This document shows, in pieces, positions 58,550 through 64,000 of a stretch of DNA of 64,000 nucleotides. The notes under the pieces are model-generated. The model had not been told where the DNA came from, ran no database searches, and saw only the letters and a program-made list of their open reading frames with translations. Every line of letters starts with the position of its first letter. Positions within the stretch are counted from its first letter, which is position 1. The DNA comes from Lepiota brunneoincarnata (lineage: Eukaryota; Basidiomycota; Agaricomycetes; Agaricales; Agaricaceae), in contig JAEBUN010000003.1 of the NCBI GenBank assembly GCA_023014365.1, positions 2,914,001-2,978,000 on the forward strand, given 5' to 3'. The position numbers were made by a program, and so were the translations under genes.

Positions 58550-59160
58550 TGGGGATTCTCCGACGCTACATCATGCTTAACCACACTACAACACATCCGG
58601 CACCTGCGCTGCGCTCGTTTTCATGGTCAGAGGAAAGTGAATGTATCGACGAGCCTGAGCCCTTTATCCATGCATGTTCGCCAAATTACCGGATACCTTG
58701 CTTAGCCTTAAGCTGGACAATATTACCATCTGGTCCCCCGCTTTGATCAGGCACGCATTCGGTCAATTCTCACTATGTCCGGGATCTTATGTTGCTCTGG
58801 TGTGAAAAAGACTGTGTATACAGCCCATTGTGCACCTTGTGTCCCGGTTGGGAGGGTGACGGGACGAAATATTTACCATCCCTCGTATCCATGACTATTA
58901 AAAGTTGTTGTTATCTCGTCGGTGATAATTACTTTCTCCAAGTGGACATGCTAGACATGGACTTCTGCTGCCGGATCCGGGACATCTGTAGGGCAAAGCA
59001 CGCTGGCCCGGTCCCCCGGTTTACGTCCAGGTTTGGGGGGCTCAGGGTGCACTGGCGCTGGGGGTGCAAGCGGAGCTGTGCAAGATGGTTTGGGATGGGT
59101 TTCAGCTGAAAATCTTGGAGGGGGATAGAAAGGTAGAATGGCCGTCAGAGAGGCCCCTCT
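58550..59160 (+). pseudogene. F-box/LRR-like C-terminal fragment (copy F)
   Basis: Carries ..LCPGWEGDGTKYLPSLVSMT, DMLDMDFCCRIRDICRAKHA and the GCKRSCARWFGMGF tail, close to the pseudogene at 40,759-42,207. Stops and frame changes interrupt it. Its 3' flank (59,170-59,255) matches 40,640-40,735 in reverse. Confidence 0.6.
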
Positions 59161-59263
59161 TCATCTACGTTCATCTGTTTGGCCGCCTGACTTTCATGTG
59201 CCGTTTATTGACTCCACAACGAGGGATGTAGGGTAGTGGTATTGGAAAATCCGAAGTAATAAG

Positions 59264-59630
59264 TGTCAGGGAGTATTAATAACGAGAATAGAAGTGCGCA
59301 GTAGATACGTCGGACACAGAATATATAAGATAGGATCACTAGGATCCAGTAAGGAAGACTGAATCAATATTAAACGGAGACACGATGCAACATACTACTC
59401 ACCTAGGATCCAGTAAGGAAGACTGGATCCTAGGCCGTTTCGGTAGGCTACTTAAATAAGAGAAAGAAAAACTATGTACTCCTATTTACGCTAGAATGAA
59501 AGTACACCTCGTAACCTAGTAGTATAATAAAATTGTTCATTCGTGTACATACAGTGTCCATGGTAAGAGGGAATATGAAATAAGGAAAAAACAATAAACA
59601 ATCGTCAAGCTGAACGATCGCGTTTCGACA
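59264..59630 (-). repeat. 3' LTR of the copia element (left end uncertain)
   Basis: On the minus strand it begins TGTCGAAACG right after the polypurine tract GAGTGGGAG (59,639-59,631). A matching ..GACA end occurs at 59264, but CCGAAGT..TGTCAGGGAGTAT here is shared with F-box flanking DNA at about 40,640, so the true end may be near 59,277. The other LTR is outside the window and cannot settle this. Confidence 0.6.
59402..59434. repeat. Perfect 13-bp inverted repeat inside the copia LTR
   Basis: CCTAGGATCCAGT, a 7-nt loop (AAGGAAG), ACTGGATCCTAGG. The left arm plus loop also occurs as a direct repeat about 65 bp to the left (59,340-59,360). Possible hairpin in the LTR transcript or a regulatory site. 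Confidence 0.7.
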
Positions 59631-59648
59631 CTCCCACTCAGTGAGACG

Positions 59649-62600
59649 TCAGTTGGGAGCAACCACACCGAGACCGGCGCGAAATTTTATAAAAGCGTCG
59701 CGAGGGAGGGCTTTGGTGAATATGTCTGCAAGCATATCCTTCGTAGAGACATAGCGGAGCCTGACTTCGTTACGTTCGACGCTGATACGCCGATTTCACG
59801 CCTATACATGAATTCCGTACTCCGGAACGATTCTCTACATAGAATCATTGGCTATATCATTAAAGAACTCTATAGAGGATTGGTACTATGTCCCGTAGTA
59901 GCCAGTTCGACCGAATTGAGGATATTCGAGCCTTGGAGGTGTTCAAACCAGTTCATTATCACTAAGCTTAGTGAACCAAACTATCGGAACACTTTCCAGA
60001 GGGATTCAGGACTCTACATAGTCTATCAAGTATACTCCGGTCGCATCAAGGGACCTTACGAGCAGTTTTCTGATGAACCCGGATGCGTTTGAATATAAAG
60101 AATGTACCTAGCGGCTGTCGCAGGAGTATTACGTCGAAAGCGAGCCCAATAATGATGACCGGACCACGGAACGGAACGCTCAATGTTCGGGAGGCGACAC
60201 CCGATGCCCAAAACCCTAGAAATATCAAAGACTCCTAATTAACGAGTGCTTTGTGGGTCCCGGCACCTCGGCCTATTGCTTAACTGAGATTAATTACAAC
60301 GGATCAAGGGACTGTCCATCCGCTATACATTCCGATCATAATTGATCCGGAGTCTTAACGCGCCCGCGTGGACGCAGAATAATGCAGATGAGCACGAAAC
60401 ACGTCTGGCTGGATTGCCATTCGTTAATCAGAGAAAAACCCATAACCCAGGGCAAGGTAGAAATGCTGCCGAACCTTCCAAAATGTTCTACAGTGCCTGT
60501 AACAATTAAGCTTATTGTTTTCTATTTCATATTTACTATCTCTCGTATGTATCTAAACAATATAAATACGGTCGCACTTGTTCGTGGAGAAGCAAGAGGT
60601 CTCACCCCCGCTTCCACACGCAAGTCTGCAAGCCGTGATCAAGAACGGTTTCAGAGGGCTATTTAGTGTGCGTCGTTAAGTGTGAATTCTTCGGTCGTCG
60701 ACCAACCCAGAGACAGAGACAGAGACCAGAGTTCAGAGTTTAGAGTTCCAGAGTGCTAGAGACAGAGACAGAGACAGAGACCAGAGACCAGAGACTAGAG
60801 ACCCCGCGCTTTGAATTGACAGGGATTGTCCTTTCATTGTTGCACCGTACGGCTAAGATAACTTCAACGGCTGTTCGTTAACCTCTAAAACACTACTCTC
60901 TTGAATTTCGCTGTCAGAACGCACCCCCAGAACACCCTAAAAGACGAAACTGTTCCTTATCTATCTCATTCCACTTGTATTAGCTTAAGCTTATCAAATT
61001 TCGGCTAAGCTTAGTGAAAACAAGCCCACTATCCATATTAAAACATACGAACATTTTTACCTTTTCAACGCGTTCACGGATAAAGTGATGTCGTATGTCG
61101 ATGTGTTTGGCGCGTGAATGAGCAATGGGATTACTGGCGAGGGCAATACAGCCCTGGTTGTCAGCGTGAATGACGGTTGCCGTCGTCTGTGGGAAATCGA
61201 GCTCCTCGAGTAGGGTACGAAGCCAAATGGCTTCCTTTGTAGCGTTGGCAGACGCGATATATTCGGCCTCGACGGAGGAAGTGGCAACGGTCGGCTGTTT
61301 TTTCGAGGACCACGAGACGGAGCTACCGGCCACGTCGAATACAAAACCGCCAACGGACCTTCGATCGTCAGGATCTTGGGCCCAACTCGAGTCTGTCCAA
61401 CCAACGAGATTGAAGGAATTGTTCCCGTGCCTACCCAAGACAAGGTGGAAATTTGCAGTACCCTTGAGATAGCGCAAAACGTGCTTCGCGGCCTCTAAGT
61501 GGGCTATGCCAGGATTTCCGCCGAATTGAGCAACCAAACTCACTGCGAACTGGATGTCCGGTCGAGTCTGAGTAGCAAAGAGGAGGGAGCCGACGAGCGA
61601 GAGGTAATGAATATTACCTGCATATTCTTTGTAAGCTCGTTTCTCGGCTTCGGTCTTGGGGGAATGGGAGGTGGAGAGATCGTGCTTCACAGTGAGTGGA
61701 GTGGAGACAGGAGCGGCATCCTGCATGCGAAAGCGGGCAAGGATTTGGTGGATATATGCTGACTGATTAAGGTAAATGAGGCAGTTGGGGCGATCCCGAG
61801 TAACAAGGATGCCCAACATGTATTTGAGCTCGCCTAGGTCAGTAATCTCGAAGTCTTGGCTGAGGGCAGTCTTGAACGAGATAATGCGAGTGCCGCCAGG
61901 GCCAGCGACTGCCATGTCATCGACGTAGACGAGTACAAGGAGAGTAATCTTCCCATTCTCTCGTCTGATGTATAAACAGTCGTCAGCGAATGCACAGATG
62001 AAGTTGAGCTTAGTCAAAACTTCGTGTAATCTCTTCTTCCATTGCCTCCCAGCTTGCTTCAGACCATACAAGGCCTTTCGCAACTTCCAATAACGACCTC
62101 CGGTCCCCAACTTCTCAACACCATCTGGTACCTCCATGTATATCTCCTCGTCAAGATCTCCTTGCAAGTAGGCAGCGACGACATCGACTTGATGAATATC
62201 AAAGTCTAAATAGGCGGCGAGGGTGAGGAAAATGTGGAGAGTGGTGAACTTGGCGACGGATGAGAAGGTTTCGGTGAAGTCCTCTCCAGGTATCTGCAAG
62301 AAGCCTTTAGCTACGATCCGAGCTTTGAACTTAACTCGCTTCCCATGTCCATCCAGTTTCTCCTTGAAGACAATTCGGCTTCCAACCGCTTTCTTTCCCC
62401 TGGGTAAGTCGTCCACCCATTCGAAAACGCCAGCCCTCTTCAATTGAGCAAACTCGGACTCGATAGCACTCTCCTACTGCTTCGAGTAGGGAGAACGAAG
62501 GGCTTCCTGGTAAGTGCGAGGTTCATCGGCGACAGCAACAAAAGCAAAGTTCACACTTCCATTTAAGGAAAACGTATCATCGATAGCCAAGAAACCAAGG

Positions 62601-64000
62601 CGCTCGACAGGTTTGCGTACACGATTGGATTTCCTAGGTGCAGGTGGCAGCTGAGGGAGGCTCCCACTTGAAACCTCATAGGGAGGGGTAACCGGACGTT
62701 CAACGTCAACGGTAGGCACAGGATCTGGGGGGACAGCCGTGGGAAGAGTGGTGGTTGGACCAAGCTTGGGAACATCCGCTGCAACGGCGTCGTCAACCAA
62801 ACGATCAACTGTCTCAGGTGAGACCATCGGTTCATCAACATCCACAATGGCTAACTCGCTGGGGGCATCATCCTCGTAAAACTGGACGTCACGAGAGGCA
62901 ATCAACTTGCCATTCTCCAAATCCTCAAGACGATATCCCTTGGCCTCATCGGTCCACCATCCAAGCATCCGAACCTTCACTGCCCTCGACTCCAACTTGC
63001 CTTTACGCACCGGCTTGGGAACATGAGCCCATCCGAGAGATCCAAAGATCCGAAGATGGGAAACATCAGGTTTGCGTCCAGTCCACGCCTCGTAAGGGGT
63101 GATACCCTTTAAACCAGAGGTGAGTGTTAAACTGCGAATGTGGACAGCATACATGAAAGCTTCGCCCCAGAAACGCAGGTTCATGCCACTGGTGTGCAAC
63201 ATGTACCGGATCATCTCGAAGAAAATGGCGATGGCACGCTCAGCGATGCCATTTTGCTCAGGGAGGTAAGGGATAGTCATTTCGTGAATGATGCCATTGC
63301 GATGACAGAATTGATTCATGGCAGAGTTGACAAATTCGGACCCATTGTCACTTCGGAGGCGGCGAGTCTTCAGACCAGATTGGCGTTCCAACATGGCCAC
63401 AATATCCCGAACAGCGACGCCGGCCCCTTCCTTATCCTTCAAGAGGCGACCCACAGGATAACGGCAGCTCACCTCCACAACGACAAGTGCATATAAATAC
63501 CCATCCCAACTTGGAACAGACATTGGTCCAGTCAGGTCAAGTACCAGCAGTTCCATCTTGGAATAACGGCTTGAGCTTACGTCAGGCATAGGCAGACGGT
63601 GAGACTTCCCGTTCGCACAACCGCTGCACAGATGGTCGAACTCGCAAGGTGCGTAAATGTCCAAGCCTTTCACAAGGCGATCACGGCGCATCGAGTCGAT
63701 GATCCGAGGGTTTAAATGACCCATACGACGATGCCACAAATGCATGGATAGTTGCCCTTTAGCAAGGTAAGCCAGATCGCTGCCGATTTTCGTGCATTGG
63801 ATATGATACAATGTACCAGCCGACCCTGCAAGGACCGCTCGGAATAATTCATTGCTGCCTTTTGAGAGTGTCAACTCTTTCGATCCACAACTGCGGTAGC
63901 TCGCTCCCCCTTGTTGTAAAACACCTAAACTGACAAGGTTGGCACCCAGTCGAGGAACGTGAAGGACGTTCTGAAGGGTTATATTGATGTGACCTTTTGG
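59649..64000 (-). pseudogene. pol: Copia Pol (integrase, RT, RNase H), broken
   Basis: The minus-strand frame is open from the window edge to a TAG at 62476-62474. It has a GAG-pre-integrase block (HLWHRRMGHLNPR, CSGCANGKSH), integrase residues D (LVLDLTGPM), D (RLRSDNGSEF) and E (YLPEQNGIAERAI), then a Ser/Pro/Asp linker ending SPYSKQ. After the stop the same frame continues with RT (VDVVAAYLQGDLDEEIYMEV; YVDD box) and RNase H (WTDSSWAQDPDDRRSVGGF; SSVEAEYIASANATKEAIWL). At 61067 the S solo LTR interrupts it. The last codons lie beyond, at 59781-59649 (YVSTKDMLADIFTKALPR). TAG fits TGG to TAG. It is not functional as read. Confidence 0.88.
59782..61067 (-). mobile_element. Solo LTR, family S, nested in copia Pol
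   Basis: Same sequence as 44157-45456 in reverse. Plus-strand ends are TGATACG and CTTTTCA, flanked by ACGC on both sides (59778-59781 and 61068-61071). Removing it with one ACGC restores the copia frame between the RNase H end and its C-terminal tail, which confirms both boundaries. Confidence 0.88.

Larger units (their letters stand above)
59264..64000 (-). mobile_element. Ty1/copia element, truncated by the window edge, nested insertion
   Basis: Minus-strand element: 3' LTR at the left, Pol running off the right end. Integrase precedes RT and RNase H, the copia order. It is broken by a TAG at 62474-62476 and by the family S solo LTR at 59782-61067. The 5' LTR, Gag and protease lie beyond 64,000. 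Confidence 0.88.

Overview
The window looks like a chromosomal segment of a filamentous basidiomycete. Recurrent F-box/LRR-like families, introns of about 50-70 bp, chromodomain Ty3/gypsy elements and small secreted proteins point to the Ceratobasidiaceae (Rhizoctonia solani type), but this is inference from gene style and no database was searched. It is gene-poor and repeat-rich. Conserved single-copy genes lie mainly between 10 and 20 kb. The rest is duplications, broken genes and nested retroelements.

Layout. 0.46-6.1 kb is an imperfect inverted duplication; each arm carries a small four-exon gene (one intact, one with a single premature stop) and an F-box/LRR tail. 7.4-9.0 kb holds an unclassified repeat (R1) split by a 201-bp solo LTR, and another F-box/LRR tail. 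10.0-13.5 kb (minus) is a SAM-dependent methyltransferase with a long disordered N-terminus. 14.9-15.6 kb (minus) is a small hypothetical gene. 16.0-19.7 kb (plus) is a VPS9-domain protein, a probable Rab5-type GEF. 19.84-40.1 kb is a tandem duplication of a unit of about 8 kb. Each unit carries a large membrane protein gene of unknown function (X), an acid-ceramidase-like gene (minus) and an F-box-like gene (plus). The second unit is split by about 4.3 kb of extra DNA containing a small secreted Cys-rich protein gene. In unit 1, X is broken by a 338-bp solo LTR and frameshifts and the ceramidase is dead. In unit 2 the ceramidase is intact and X has one nonsense codon. Both F-box-like genes are intact.

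40.2-43.7 kb is F-box/LRR debris plus a nuclear copy of mitochondrial atp9. 44.16-45.46 kb is a solo LTR of about 1.3 kb. 45.78-47.10 kb is a four-exon gene whose last exon runs in frame into the 5' LTR of a complete Ty3/gypsy chromovirus (47,097-55,338; 698-bp LTRs). That element has a Tf1-like self-priming signature, two in-frame TGA codons in pol, and two long overlapping frames after pol, one of which ends inside the 3' LTR. 55.3-59.2 kb is R1, a tandem repeat, unrecognised DNA and another F-box/LRR tail. 59.26-64.0 kb (minus) is a Ty1/copia element running off the right edge, split by a TAG and by a second copy of the 1.3-kb solo LTR.

Exon boundaries were found by hand from GT/AG sites and reading-frame continuity. 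Percent identities were judged by eye, not computed.
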